In this document: positions 16,601 to 23,758 of the stretch, piece after piece
Position numbering within the stretch: position 1 is the stretch's first letter
How the letters are laid out: every line of letters starts with the position of its first letter
Notes under the pieces: model-generated
What the model saw: only the letters and a program-made list of their open reading frames with translations
Databases searched by the model: none
What the model was told of the DNA's origin: nothing
Position numbers and translations under genes: made by a program
DNA from: CAZUDI01 sp964618975
GTDB lineage: Bacteria > Desulfobacterota > Desulfomonilia > UBA1062
DNA: 39,592 bases
Direction: 5' to 3'
NCBI GenBank assembly: GCA_964618975.1
Contig: CAZUDI010000036.1
Span: forward strand, 1-39,592

Positions 16601-16700
16601 CCTCCTGGCCGGGACGGACCTCCGGCCGGGGGGGGCCACCTTCGAGCTGCTGCTCGAGCTCATGACCCTCATCTCCCGCGAGGGCTATGTGCGGCCGTGA
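13602..16700 (+). CDS. Very large putative lipoprotein of unknown function (envelope operon, gene 2)
   Basis: Protein of 1032 residues. The N-terminus has a hydrophobic stretch (LLIGMGVLAGALLVCLV, about 24-40) followed by SPGC with C44 as a plausible lipidation site. The lipobox is not ideal because Pro sits at -2. The rest is soluble, Leu/Asp/Gly-rich and looks mostly alpha-helical, with many short segments of the kind LLDGLRDLxDPQ. I could not identify a domain. It lies between a secreted protein and a FadL-type porin in one operon, so a periplasmic or outer-membrane-tethered partner of the porin is the simplest inference. The ATG at 13602 has GGAGG upstream. Confidence 0.7.
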   Translation: MQGKKPLTCTPGRGPGSPSPLRHLLIGMGVLAGALLVCLVSPGCEKEHTYSGRGEAVALNHEALIPEDYPHLRRLLGNMTGRDLFCLLGESLEGLQALQRQGLTTDDDYRTLLGIIGNTQALLCEQQDLWQTEGRGLGMSEAAGSLTVLLELATDAGVGDILTQLIDRTGPHLLTAYLYPLLSHLMAADDALITGALESVHLADEPEFTRADFDVCLDTLHGLLDPQGAYAPVHAALTGLFDALKTSDLGLSLGDLTALCDSMLTLGADLAAGVHLDPVVWEAAGPVIREALSEPETRSCLKDLLRSTGLLLSEPLAPDGHNPWDTAATPDAARILNGLRDLSDPQMLAREDFRAFVDAAREGLALLEGSDGLKGSLRGLSRFDPRYLPRIDDAIQEHLIRGNTYGEPREGSAVQTSLLRSLIYLLDVIVPISERMESLGLPVLGLITCPAGTVSAHDNLIEWIMGEIATATRAYPAAYTYIEGRTYPDSLEGVDWLFYTKPYSILHANAFLPQASFQGLGGILGLLDVYVIRDLAALLGLVTDPIPALEPVIGSLGTRYTTGQRNVLIALAAPVIEHFWFTGRALDLVSLVAALNEIDPAGYIPLFMGASATLRTDTPGGVLKTLEGPAGYGIITYALRGHAPDDGGILDPLLDLGLRLIRTLEDAPAPEGHPGTLLEALCDAVHLDLAGEYPDLDALLFGDGQDRGLLDRLYAFLADGDNLQSLSDLGAALGRLTLAVREAGLFDQGLDVLVADDPWAALTAPGAPLLEGLRGFLGEEGPRDDLRRLVQAGLRLLPADGGAPGEAALGVVEALLACSETLLGDLERLLPPLGSLANMLTLEGDAGKRFGALLAYLLRDQDGRPTPCGERLFALVKTALDLRHPDVNPQGLGDETPLNVFLAHLLGSPGEPGLYDLRPALDFPGALCAPGQAREALWCLVAPAPGEGLLAKILRDQHLTLDFVRALCTPVAGDAVVLRVLRAVHLQGVDMNGVLEDLARLLAGTDLRPGGATFELLLELMTLISREGYVRP

Positions 16701-16771
16701 AGGCCGCGTGCCGCTCGGCGGGGCCCCCGGGCCCGTGACAGGAACGGCTATGACAATGGAGGAGGTTGACA

Positions 16772-18172
16772 GTGAGAACGCGGACATCCATCCTGAAGGC
16801 GCTCTGCCTGGGGTTCCTGACGTTGCTGCCGGCTGTGCCGGCAGCAACGCACGGCATCCCCGACACCTACGGTCTCGGCCTGCGGGCGGCGGCCCTGGGC
16901 CGGGCCTTTACCGCGGTGGCCGACGACTACAGCGCCACCTTCTACAATCCCGCCGGCCTGGCCCAGCTTGAGGGCAACCATTTCACCTGCGGGGCCCTCT
17001 ACGCCGCCCCCGACATCCAGGTGACCTCGCTGGCCACCGGGGGCGACCTGCTGATCTACAGGGGGACGAGTGCAGGCCTGGTCAAAAACGACCCCACCGA
17101 GGCCGCCGCCCGCGACGGCCTCGAACTCATGGTGCCGCACATGGGGGTGGTGCTGGATATCAACGAGATTGTGGAGGCGCTCTATGCCCTGCCCTTCAAC
17201 GTCGAACTGGGGATGGTGGTGTATCTGCCCGAGCAGTTCGACAGCGTCTGGAACGTGCACGCCTATCCCCCGGACCAGCCGCATCTCTTCCGCTACGGCA
17301 ACAACATCGACGAGCTGGCGGTCATGCTCGGTCTGGGGGTCGAGCTCGTCCGCGAGGTGCTGTACGCAGGCGGGGGCGTCCAGGTCATGCCGCTGGCCGA
17401 CGGCATCTTCTACGCCGAACGCGTCGCCCCGGGGCCGGAAGCCCCCAGCCAGAACCCCGTACTGCAGGGCGACCTGAACATCCAGATCCGCTTCCTCCCC
17501 ACGGCCGGGGTCCTGATCAGGCCTGCCGGCTCCCGCCTGCGGATCGGCCTGGCCTACCGGCAGGGCGGCTACCTGGATGTCGATCCCCTGGCGGTCATCG
17601 CCCAGATCGAGGTGGGCGGACTGACGGTGGACTACCCCCTGTTCATCACCATCGTGAGCAATTTTCTGCCGGACGAATACTCCGCCGCCCTGGCCTTCGA
17701 GCTGGGGCCCTTCCTCGTCAGTCTGGAGGCTACCCGCCAGGTGTGGAGCGACTACCGCTTCTCCACCTCCGAGACCATCCACTACTACCCCGGCAATCCC
17801 GACCTCAGCGGCTATGTGGGCGGGGAGCCGGATTTCCGGGACACGCTCAACCTGAGCCTGGGGCTGGCCTGCCGGCTGAACGACTCCCTGAGCCTCCTGG
17901 CGGGCTACTGTCACCAGCCCACCCCGGTCCCGGACCAGTCCGGGAGGGTCTCCAACTACCTGGATGCGGACAGGCACATCTTCTCTCTCGGCCTGCGCTA
18001 CGCCCTGCACCGCTTCCCGGTCACGCTCGAGGCCATGGCCCAGTATCACCGTCTCCGCGAGACCACGGTGCTCAAGGAGGGGGTGCGCGGCAAATCCTGG
18101 ATCGAGCAGGAGAGTTACCGACTCGAGGGGGAAGTGCTCTGCGGCGGGGTGGGCCTGAGCCTGAGGTGGTAG
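16772..18172 (+). CDS. FadL/TodX-family outer-membrane channel (envelope operon, gene 3)
   Basis: Protein of about 466 residues, normal for the OMPP1/FadL/TodX family, which moves hydrophobic molecules (long-chain fatty acids, aromatic hydrocarbons) across the outer membrane. A signal peptide (SILKALCLGFLTLLPAVPA) is followed by the N-terminal hatch-type signature GLGLRAAALGRAFTAVADDY and SATFYNPAGLAQLEGNH. Alternating beta-strand patterns run to a C-terminal GVGLSLRW. GTG 16772 is chosen because GGAGGAGG (16758-16765) is then correctly spaced; TTG at 16766 would overlap it. It ends 27 bp from the stop of the convergent sigma-54 activator. Substrate unknown. Confidence 0.85.
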   Translation: MRTRTSILKALCLGFLTLLPAVPAATHGIPDTYGLGLRAAALGRAFTAVADDYSATFYNPAGLAQLEGNHFTCGALYAAPDIQVTSLATGGDLLIYRGTSAGLVKNDPTEAAARDGLELMVPHMGVVLDINEIVEALYALPFNVELGMVVYLPEQFDSVWNVHAYPPDQPHLFRYGNNIDELAVMLGLGVELVREVLYAGGGVQVMPLADGIFYAERVAPGPEAPSQNPVLQGDLNIQIRFLPTAGVLIRPAGSRLRIGLAYRQGGYLDVDPLAVIAQIEVGGLTVDYPLFITIVSNFLPDEYSAALAFELGPFLVSLEATRQVWSDYRFSTSETIHYYPGNPDLSGYVGGEPDFRDTLNLSLGLACRLNDSLSLLAGYCHQPTPVPDQSGRVSNYLDADRHIFSLGLRYALHRFPVTLEAMAQYHRLRETTVLKEGVRGKSWIEQESYRLEGEVLCGGVGLSLRW

Positions 18173-18199
18173 GATGACAGACCCTTGAGGACCGCCCCC

Positions 18200-20314
18200 T
18201 CAGGCCCTGATGTCGTACTTGCTGATCTTGTTGAAGAGCGTGGACTTGGGGATGTTGAGGATGCGGCTGGCCTCGCGGATGTTTCCGCCCGAGATGAGCA
18301 GGGCCTTCTGGATGAACCCCTTCTCGACGCGGATCACCTCGTGGCTCAGGGTCGACCCGCTGTGGAGGGCGGCGTCGATGTAGTCGGCGAAGGCCGCAGA
18401 GAACCCCGGGTCCCCGTCGGGGGAATCGGGGGCATCGATCGCCGAGATGTCCCGGGCGCTGATGGTCTCATGCTCGGTGACCACCACCAGCCGCTGCACC
18501 AGGTTCTCCAGCTCGCGCACGTTCCCCCGCCACGACCGGGACATCAGGTAGTTCATGGCGGACTTCGAAAAGCGCATCTCACGCCCGTTGGCATAGCGCT
18601 CGATGAAGGTCGCGAGCAGCAGGGGGATGTCCTCACGGCGCTCCCTTAAGGGGGGGGTGTGGATGGGCAGTCCGTTGATGCGGTAGAAGAGGTCCTGGCG
18701 GAAGCGGTTCTCCTCGATCTTGCGCTCCAGGTTCTGATTGGTGGCCGAGATGATGCGCACGTCCGTCTCCAGGGTGACCTCGCCCCCCACCCGCTCGAAG
18801 CGCTTCTCCTGGATCACCCGCAGCAGCTTGATCTGGAGGCTCAGGCTCATGTCGCCGATCTCGTCCAGGAACACGCTCCCGCGGTGGGCCAACTCGAACT
18901 TGCCCTTCTTGGTTCGGTGGGCACCGGTGAAGGCCCCCCTCTCGTGTCCGAAAAGCTCGCTCTCAAGCAGCGTCTCGGGAATGGCGGCGCAGTTGATCTT
19001 GATGAAGGGCCCCTGGCCCCGGGAGCTCAGTCGATGCAGGGCCTGGGCCACCAGTTCCTTGCCGGTGCCGCTCTCCCCCCGGACCAGGACGGGGATGTCC
19101 GAGACGGCGGCCTTCTCGATCAGCCGGTAGACCTTCTGCATGCGCTCGGAGCGCCCGATGATCGCTTCGAACTGCACGCGCTTTTCGGCCGGCGCACTCT
19201 CGTGCAGCTCCAGTTCGTTGTTGAGGGCCTCGAAGAGCCTCACCTGGACCACGGAGGCCGCTGCGTGCCCGGCCAGCGTCCCCAGCAGCATCTCGTCGTA
19301 GCCGGTGTAGGGCCGCACCTCCCTCCGCCCCACGAGCAGGGCCCCGGCTATCTGCCCGCCGGTCTCCAGGGGCACCCCGAGCACGACCGCGAGGTCTTCG
19401 GCAGGCCCCATCAGCCCCTCCAGTTCCCGGGGTTCATCGATCCTGAGGACCCCGCCCTGTCGCAGCAGCCCCCCCAGGAGCCCCGCCTGCGGCTCGAGCC
19501 AGGCCTCCCGCAGGGCCCCCGCACCCTCCCCCTTGATCAGGATACGCTCGACGGCGTCGCCCGTCGCGTTCATGACCCCCAGCATGACCATATCGGACTG
19601 CAGCAGGCCTCGGGCCTCGCGCAGGATCTTGTCGAGCTTCCGATCCAGATCCCCCTGCTCGGAGACATTCCTCCCGATCCTGAGGATGGAGGCGATCTCC
19701 TGCATGCGCCGGGTCATGAAGTCATACCCCGACAGGACCACCCGGCGGAAACGCTGGGTCATGAGGATCGACAGCCCGGTAATGGCGATGAGGGTGAAGA
19801 GCCACTCCCCCAGACAATACAGGTTCACGGGGATGTGATGCCAGCCGTGATCGAAGACACTCTGCAGGCCCACCAGCGCGACACTGACCAGGACGCAGAA
19901 GACCGCATAGCGGTAATCGAACCTCAAGGCCGAGGACAACGCGATGATGTAGTAGACGGCAAAGAGGGTCTCATAGCGCAGCCCCGTGTACTGCGGGCTG
20001 AACAGGGAGAAGAGCACCATGCTGAAGGCCAGCCCGCACAGGTCCAGAAACAGGGTGGCATACCCCATGAACGGGTGATAGACCCCCCTCTTGAGCAGCA
20101 GGTACACCCCCAGGCTGTAGAGCATGAAGACCCCCCACTGCACCACGCCGAAGGGCAGATAATCGAAGATCCCGTAGCCGAAGATGCGGATGAGGGATGG
20201 CGGCACCACCAGCAGGAGCCCCAGGATCCTCAGCTGACTGACCAGCATCTCCCCCGCCCTCTTCTGATCGATCAGCACCGTCTCGTAGGGATCGACGAAT
20301 CCATTGGAGACCAT
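18200..20314 (-). CDS. Membrane-anchored sigma-54-dependent transcriptional activator (GAF, AAA+, Fis-type HTH)
   Basis: Protein of 704 residues. Residues ~25-190 contain several hydrophobic spans (LGLLLVVPPSLIRIFGYGIF, FMGYATLFLDLCGLAFSMV, WLFTLIAITGLSIL). A GAF-like domain follows (~215-365), then the AAA+ domain with GESGTGKE (Walker A), the sigma-54 contact loop GAFTGA, SVFLDEIGDM (Walker B) and the arginine-finger region, and finally a Fis-type helix-turn-helix (GGNIREASRILNIPKSTLF). There is no response-regulator receiver domain, so it senses its signal itself. The ATG at 20314 has GGGGAGGGG upstream; more upstream ATGs lack one. Convergent with the FadL operon, and the likely activator of the two -24/-12 promoters in the window (inference). 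Confidence 0.9.
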   Translation of the reverse strand: MVSNGFVDPYETVLIDQKRAGEMLVSQLRILGLLLVVPPSLIRIFGYGIFDYLPFGVVQWGVFMLYSLGVYLLLKRGVYHPFMGYATLFLDLCGLAFSMVLFSLFSPQYTGLRYETLFAVYYIIALSSALRFDYRYAVFCVLVSVALVGLQSVFDHGWHHIPVNLYCLGEWLFTLIAITGLSILMTQRFRRVVLSGYDFMTRRMQEIASILRIGRNVSEQGDLDRKLDKILREARGLLQSDMVMLGVMNATGDAVERILIKGEGAGALREAWLEPQAGLLGGLLRQGGVLRIDEPRELEGLMGPAEDLAVVLGVPLETGGQIAGALLVGRREVRPYTGYDEMLLGTLAGHAAASVVQVRLFEALNNELELHESAPAEKRVQFEAIIGRSERMQKVYRLIEKAAVSDIPVLVRGESGTGKELVAQALHRLSSRGQGPFIKINCAAIPETLLESELFGHERGAFTGAHRTKKGKFELAHRGSVFLDEIGDMSLSLQIKLLRVIQEKRFERVGGEVTLETDVRIISATNQNLERKIEENRFRQDLFYRINGLPIHTPPLRERREDIPLLLATFIERYANGREMRFSKSAMNYLMSRSWRGNVRELENLVQRLVVVTEHETISARDISAIDAPDSPDGDPGFSAAFADYIDAALHSGSTLSHEVIRVEKGFIQKALLISGGNIREASRILNIPKSTLFNKISKYDIRA

Positions 20315-20409
20315 GGCACCCCTCCCCCGTTTCATGCGTGCGCCATCACCCTGAAGGTCACACATCCGCTTACCCGTGCCGGGTATGCATCACATTCCAT
20401 CTGAGCCAT

Positions 20410-20438
20410 ATCATAGAACACAGCGCTCCAAATGTTAA
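20410..20438 (-). promoter_or_regulatory. Sigma-70-type promoter of the activator gene
   Basis: TTAACA (20438-20433), a 17-bp spacer, and TATGAT (20415-20410) on the minus strand. Ideal spacing with one mismatch in each box. It lies about 100 bp before the activator's start codon. Confidence 0.65.
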
Positions 20439-20626
20439 GGGATTTCGTCTGCGGTGCTCGAGCGACTGATCTATGCCGCCTCCCGGCGCTTCAAGGAGAA
20501 GGGGGACCGTGTCTGCCTTTTGCCTCGTTGAGGCACAAACCCCTGATGCTGACGTTGGCGGGAGGTGGGTGGCGGGGCCGAAGGATGGCCTGCCCGCAGC
20601 CCGGGCAGGCCAGGGAGACCATCACG

Positions 20627-20664
20627 AAAAGGGGGCGGGTGTCTGTGAAAGGTCACCCGCCCCC
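20627..20664 (-). terminator. Intrinsic terminator of the small unknown gene
   Basis: On the minus strand a GGGGGCGGGTGAC/GACACCCGCCCCC stem with an 8-nt loop is followed by TTTT. It begins 8 bp after the stop codon. Confidence 0.8.
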
Positions 20665-20671
20665 GGGTTTC

Positions 20672-20965
20672 CTAATCCGTCACGGGCGGGGCGGGTTCCT
20701 CCAGGGGCCCCCACCAGAGGACCTCGGCCAGATCCGGGTCGTCCACACGCTGGGCATACGAATCGCCCAGGCACAGCACCATGAGCTTGCCCGCCAGTTC
20801 GTCGGCGGCCTCGGGGGACTCGAACTCCATCATCTCTTCGAGCGCCTCGCGGTCTTCGGGCATCTGTACGATCTCCACGATGTTGATGAAGGCCGCGCCG
20901 TCCTCATCGTGCTCCATCACCCAGTAGTATCCGGGCTGTGCCGGCAATTCCTTGTTCCACTCCAT
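20672..20965 (-). CDS. Small acidic protein of unknown function
   Basis: Protein of 97 residues, acidic (many Glu and Asp), with no signal peptide or membrane span. I do not assign a family. Visible features: an N-terminal ELPAQPGYYWVMEHD, a central acidic helix (EALEEMMEFESPEAADEL) and a C-terminal WWGPLEEPAPP. The PGYYWV...W-GP layout resembles small uncharacterised proteins that begin with a GYYWV strand. It is supported by a good ribosome-binding site (AAGGGAGC before ATG 20965), a clean terminator right after the stop, and a possible promoter at 21011-21040. It is a single-gene unit between the activator and the nickel transporter. Confidence 0.75.
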   Translation of the reverse strand: MEWNKELPAQPGYYWVMEHDEDGAAFINIVEIVQMPEDREALEEMMEFESPEAADELAGKLMVLCLGDSYAQRVDDPDLAEVLWWGPLEEPAPPVTD

Positions 20966-21010
20966 AGTATGCTCCCTTAGACTTGATTCCGCCTGAACGG
21001 TGTGACGGCC

Positions 21011-21040
21011 ATTCTTACGCCATCAAAACCTTTCTGGCAA
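21011..21040 (-). promoter_or_regulatory. Possible sigma-70-type promoter of the small gene
   Basis: TTGCCA (21040-21035), an 18-bp spacer and AAGAAT (21016-21011), about 46 bp before the start codon. The -10 box is only four of six. Confidence 0.35.
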
Positions 21041-21078
21041 GCGAAAGCGTATCTCCCGCGCCGCGCAAAGGGGACTGG

Positions 21079-21807
21079 CTAGATGTTCGAATGGCCGTGA
21101 GGCAGACTCCCGGCCGGATGGACATGCACGTGGGTGTGGGCGGCGTCTGGCGCGACGGTCTCGATACGCCCCTGCCGCAGGGCGCAGAGCGTATCGGTGG
21201 TCCGCAGGAGGAAGTCCATATCGTGCGAGGTGACGATGGTGGTCAGCCGCAGCTCGTCCAGGATGCCGATGAGGCGCTCGACGGTGGCCGTATCGAGGCC
21301 GGCCGAGGGTTCGTCGAGGATGATCACCTCGGGTTGCATGGCTAGAATGGTCGCCAGGGCCACGAGCTTCTTCTCCCCGTGGGAGAGCTTGTGGGAGATG
21401 CGCTGCTCGAAGCCCTCCAGCCTGAGCATCCTCAGGGTGTCGCGGGCGATGCTGCGGGCCTCCTGCGGGCCCTTGCCGAGGTTCAGCGGCCCGAAGGCCA
21501 CATCCTCGAGCACCGTGGGGCTGAAGAGCTGGTCGTTGGAGTCCTGGAACAGCAGCCCGATCCGCTGGCGCACCTCGAGGAAGTCCTTCTCCCGCTGGCG
21601 CGGCCTGCCGAAGATCTCGATCGTCCCGGTCGTGGGCCGCACGAGCCCCATGATGAGGGAAAAAAGGGTGGTCTTGCCACAGCCGTTGGGCCCGATGAGG
21701 CCGACCCTGGCGCCGCGCCTGAGGGTAAAGTCGAGCCCCTCCAGGATAGACGCACCGTCCCGGTAGGCAAAGGCAACATGCATGAGTCGGAGGATGTCTT
21801 CACCCAT
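21079..21807 (-). CDS. nikO: Nickel/cobalt ECF-type transporter, ATP-binding subunit
   Basis: Protein of 242 residues, the energising ATPase of the nickel uptake system. Motifs: Walker A GPNGCGKTT (about 39-47), Q-loop region FQDSNDQLFSPTV typical of CbiO/NikO, signature KLSHGEKKL, Walker B VIILDEPSAGLD and H-loop VTSHD. The C-terminus is a His-rich tail (AAHTHVHVHPAGSLPHGHSN) that could bind nickel. The ATG at 21807 lies inside the end of the permease gene (8-bp overlap), indicating translational coupling. It is the last gene of the five-gene operon. Cobalt cannot be excluded from this subunit alone; the operon type (NikK-M-L-Q-O) favours nickel. Confidence 0.9.
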   Translation of the reverse strand: MGEDILRLMHVAFAYRDGASILEGLDFTLRRGARVGLIGPNGCGKTTLFSLIMGLVRPTTGTIEIFGRPRQREKDFLEVRQRIGLLFQDSNDQLFSPTVLEDVAFGPLNLGKGPQEARSIARDTLRMLRLEGFEQRISHKLSHGEKKLVALATILAMQPEVIILDEPSAGLDTATVERLIGILDELRLTTIVTSHDMDFLLRTTDTLCALRQGRIETVAPDAAHTHVHVHPAGSLPHGHSNI

Positions 21808-22564
21808 TGATCAGCACCAATGCCGTGATCACTCCCGCGGTGGCGATCAAGGCGAATGCATCATAGGCCCTCAGGCTGAGGGCGTCAAGGTGCGGGAAGC
21901 GCCCGTTGAACCCCCGCAGCACCATGGCGGCATGAATGCGCTCGCCGCGCTCGTAGCTTCCCACCAGGAGCATGCCCACGAGGTAGGCATAGCTGCGGTA
22001 GGTGTGCAGGCTGGTGCGGGGGCGGAAGGCCCGGATCTTCATGGCGTTGTGGATGCGGTGGTATTCCTTGACGATCTCGTCGGCATAGCGGTAGGTGAAG
22101 AAAAAGAGGTAGATGAGCTTGTCGGGCAAACCCAGCCGGCTCAGACCGTGCACCAGGGACGTCACCGGGGTGGTCGCCGCCAGGGTCATGAGGGCCAGAA
22201 CGATGGCGTTGGACCTCAGCGTGAGGGTCAGGGCCAACGCCAGCCCCTCCCGGCTGGCCGCCATCGGCCCACAGGTCAACAGGGCCTCGCCCGGCACGGT
22301 GAAGGGCAGGAAAAGCCACAACATGGCGATGAAAAGATTGACCACCAGCAGCCGGCCGAGTAGCCGCGTCAGCGCTATCCTCCCCAGGGGAATCAGCGCG
22401 GTCGCCATCACCAGCGCCAGCACGATCGCATCCAGGTCGCCCAGCAGGGCCGTCGTCACGGAAAACCCCACCACGGCGAGGATCTTGACCCGCGGGTCCA
22501 GACGGTACAGCAGGGCCTCGGCAGGCGGTGCACCCCTGCGGGTCAGATCCCTCTCGATGGCCAT
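21800..22564 (-). CDS. nikQ: Nickel/cobalt ECF-type transporter, transmembrane subunit (CbiQ/NikQ)
   Basis: Protein of 254 residues of the CbiQ family, the membrane coupling subunit between the substrate-specific component and the ATPase. Family features: DPRVKILAVVGFSV at the N-terminus, several spans (AIVLALVMATALIPLG, LLVVNLFIAMLWLFLPF), SLVHGLSRLGLPDKLIYLFF, the TYRYADEIVKEYHRI loop and the coupling motif RAFRPRTSLHTYRSYAYLVG. The start MAIERDLTRRGAPP is 6 bp after the NikL stop. No defects seen. Confidence 0.9.
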   Translation of the reverse strand: MAIERDLTRRGAPPAEALLYRLDPRVKILAVVGFSVTTALLGDLDAIVLALVMATALIPLGRIALTRLLGRLLVVNLFIAMLWLFLPFTVPGEALLTCGPMAASREGLALALTLTLRSNAIVLALMTLAATTPVTSLVHGLSRLGLPDKLIYLFFFTYRYADEIVKEYHRIHNAMKIRAFRPRTSLHTYRSYAYLVGMLLVGSYERGERIHAAMVLRGFNGRFPHLDALSLRAYDAFALIATAGVITALVLING

Positions 22565-22570
22565 GGCCGA

Positions 22571-23155
22571 CTAAGACCGCCGGGAGCGCATATACATGAC
22601 GACCCCCAACAGGCCCAGGATGTACCCGAGGCCGCCGACGATCTCGGTGACGCCCGGCCCCCGCTTCTGGGCGGCGAAAAGGCCCCGCACGAGCGGCGCG
22701 AGCCTTGAGTCGAGCTCCTCGCCGATAATGCGGCGCAGCTCGTCTGCGGTGACCCCGCCCGCGAGGTCCGCCCCCGCCGGCGGCGGGTTCGCCCCGGGGC
22801 TCACGCCCTTTTCCGGCGGGACTTCCGCGGGACCCTCGAGCCGAAACTCCGCCCGGTGCCCCATGGAGGCGTTCATCACCAGGGTGAGCGCTCCCGTCTC
22901 TTCCAGCGGGAAGGCAAGCTCGCCCGCATCGTCCGTGCGTCCCTCGAACAGCTTGCGGCCCTGCCGGTCGAAGACCTCGACCAAAGCGTCCTTGGCCGGC
23001 TTGCCGTCGCCGAAATAGCCCTGGGCCAGCACACGCCCGCCCTCGCGCACGGCGAAGAGCATGACCTTGTGGGCCTGCGCCGCGGGAATGCCGGAGAGCA
23101 GCATCACGAGCACCCCGCCGCAAACAATACCGGTAAAGGTCCTTCTGTGTCTCAT
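22571..23155 (-). CDS. nikL: NikL-type accessory subunit of the nickel transporter
   Basis: Protein of 194 residues with a signal peptide (FTGIVCGGVLVMLLSGIPA, cut after AQA) that leaves an N-terminal His (HKVMLFAVREGG). A carboxypeptidase-regulatory-like beta domain follows (about 30-100), then a Pro-rich linker and a C-terminal membrane span (IVGGLGYILGLLGVVMYMRS). This layout is that of NikL, the accessory protein found with NikM in place of the fused NikMN. The ATG at 23155 overlaps the NikM stop (ATGA). A much longer upstream frame in the same phase is rejected because it runs through the NikM gene. Confidence 0.85.
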   Translation of the reverse strand: MRHRRTFTGIVCGGVLVMLLSGIPAAQAHKVMLFAVREGGRVLAQGYFGDGKPAKDALVEVFDRQGRKLFEGRTDDAGELAFPLEETGALTLVMNASMGHRAEFRLEGPAEVPPEKGVSPGANPPPAGADLAGGVTADELRRIIGEELDSRLAPLVRGLFAAQKRGPGVTEIVGGLGYILGLLGVVMYMRSRRS

Positions 23156-23754
23156 GGGGCCTCCAGGAGCTCGGGCTTGACCGTACGCAGAAAGGCGATA
23201 ATAAAAGCGGTGATGATCCCCTCGACCACCATGACCGGCAGGTGGGCCACAAGAATCAGCTTGGCCGGGGCCAGGAAGGCCTCCTCGGCGGCCACCAGCG
23301 AGAGCGCCACCAGCACACAGCTGAGCGCCACCGAAAGGAAGCCGCAGGCAAACCCGGCCAGGGCCGCTCCCGCGCGCCACGAGGCCAGGGCCGGGCGGCG
23401 GAAGAGGTACCAGCTCAGCACCGCGGGCAGGGCCATGTTGATGGTGTTGATCCCCAGGGTGGTGAACCCGCCGTACTGAAACAGCACCGCCTGCAACAAC
23501 AGCCCCACGAAGATGGCCGGAAAGGCCACCCACCCCAGCATGATCCCCAGCAGTCCGTTGAGCACCAGGTGCACACTCGAGGGACCCAGGGGGACATGGA
23601 TGAGGGAGGCCACGAAGAAGGCCGCCGAGAGGACGGCCACCTTGGGCATCCCGTCATAGTCCACGCGCTTCAGCCCCAGGGCTACCCCACCGGCGGCCAG
23701 GGCCACCCCGGCGCCCAGCACCGGGGCGGAAAGGATGCCTTCCGAGATATGCAT
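23152..23754 (-). CDS. nikM: Nickel/cobalt ECF-type transporter, substrate-specific subunit (CbiM/NikM)
   Basis: Protein of 200 residues, the metal-binding core component. It starts MHISEG: in this family the N-terminal Met-His provides the metal-coordinating loop, so the start at 23754 is certain. HVPLGPSSVHLVLNGLLG and FGGFTTLG-like YGGFTTLGINTIN are typical, as is the C-terminal HLPVMVVEGIITAFIIAFL. About seven hydrophobic spans. It follows NikK by 4 bp and overlaps NikL by 4 bp. Confidence 0.92.
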   Translation of the reverse strand: MHISEGILSAPVLGAGVALAAGGVALGLKRVDYDGMPKVAVLSAAFFVASLIHVPLGPSSVHLVLNGLLGIMLGWVAFPAIFVGLLLQAVLFQYGGFTTLGINTINMALPAVLSWYLFRRPALASWRAGAALAGFACGFLSVALSCVLVALSLVAAEEAFLAPAKLILVAHLPVMVVEGIITAFIIAFLRTVKPELLEAP

Positions 23755-23758
23755 GCCC

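Larger units (their letters stand above)
20315..20671. other. Intergenic region with activator promoter and hairpins
   Basis: 357 bp. It holds the sigma-70-type promoter of the activator gene (20410-20438), a small perfect hairpin TGCCTC-GTT-GAGGCA (about 20520-20534), an inverted repeat GCCTGCCCG/CGGGCAGGC (about 20589-20610), and the terminator of the small leftward gene (20627-20664). No coding sequence is supported. Confidence 0.5.

Noticed and set aside
20366..20382. Possible sigma-54 promoter for the activator gene (CGGCACGGGTAAGC on the minus strand)
   Set aside because: The GG-GC spacing is one base short (N9), which is not tolerated by sigma-54; a good sigma-70-type promoter lies just upstream.
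20432..20980. 182-codon rightward frame over the small leftward gene
   Set aside because: It crosses a terminator and covers a leftward gene with proper start, stop and terminator; no recognisable product.
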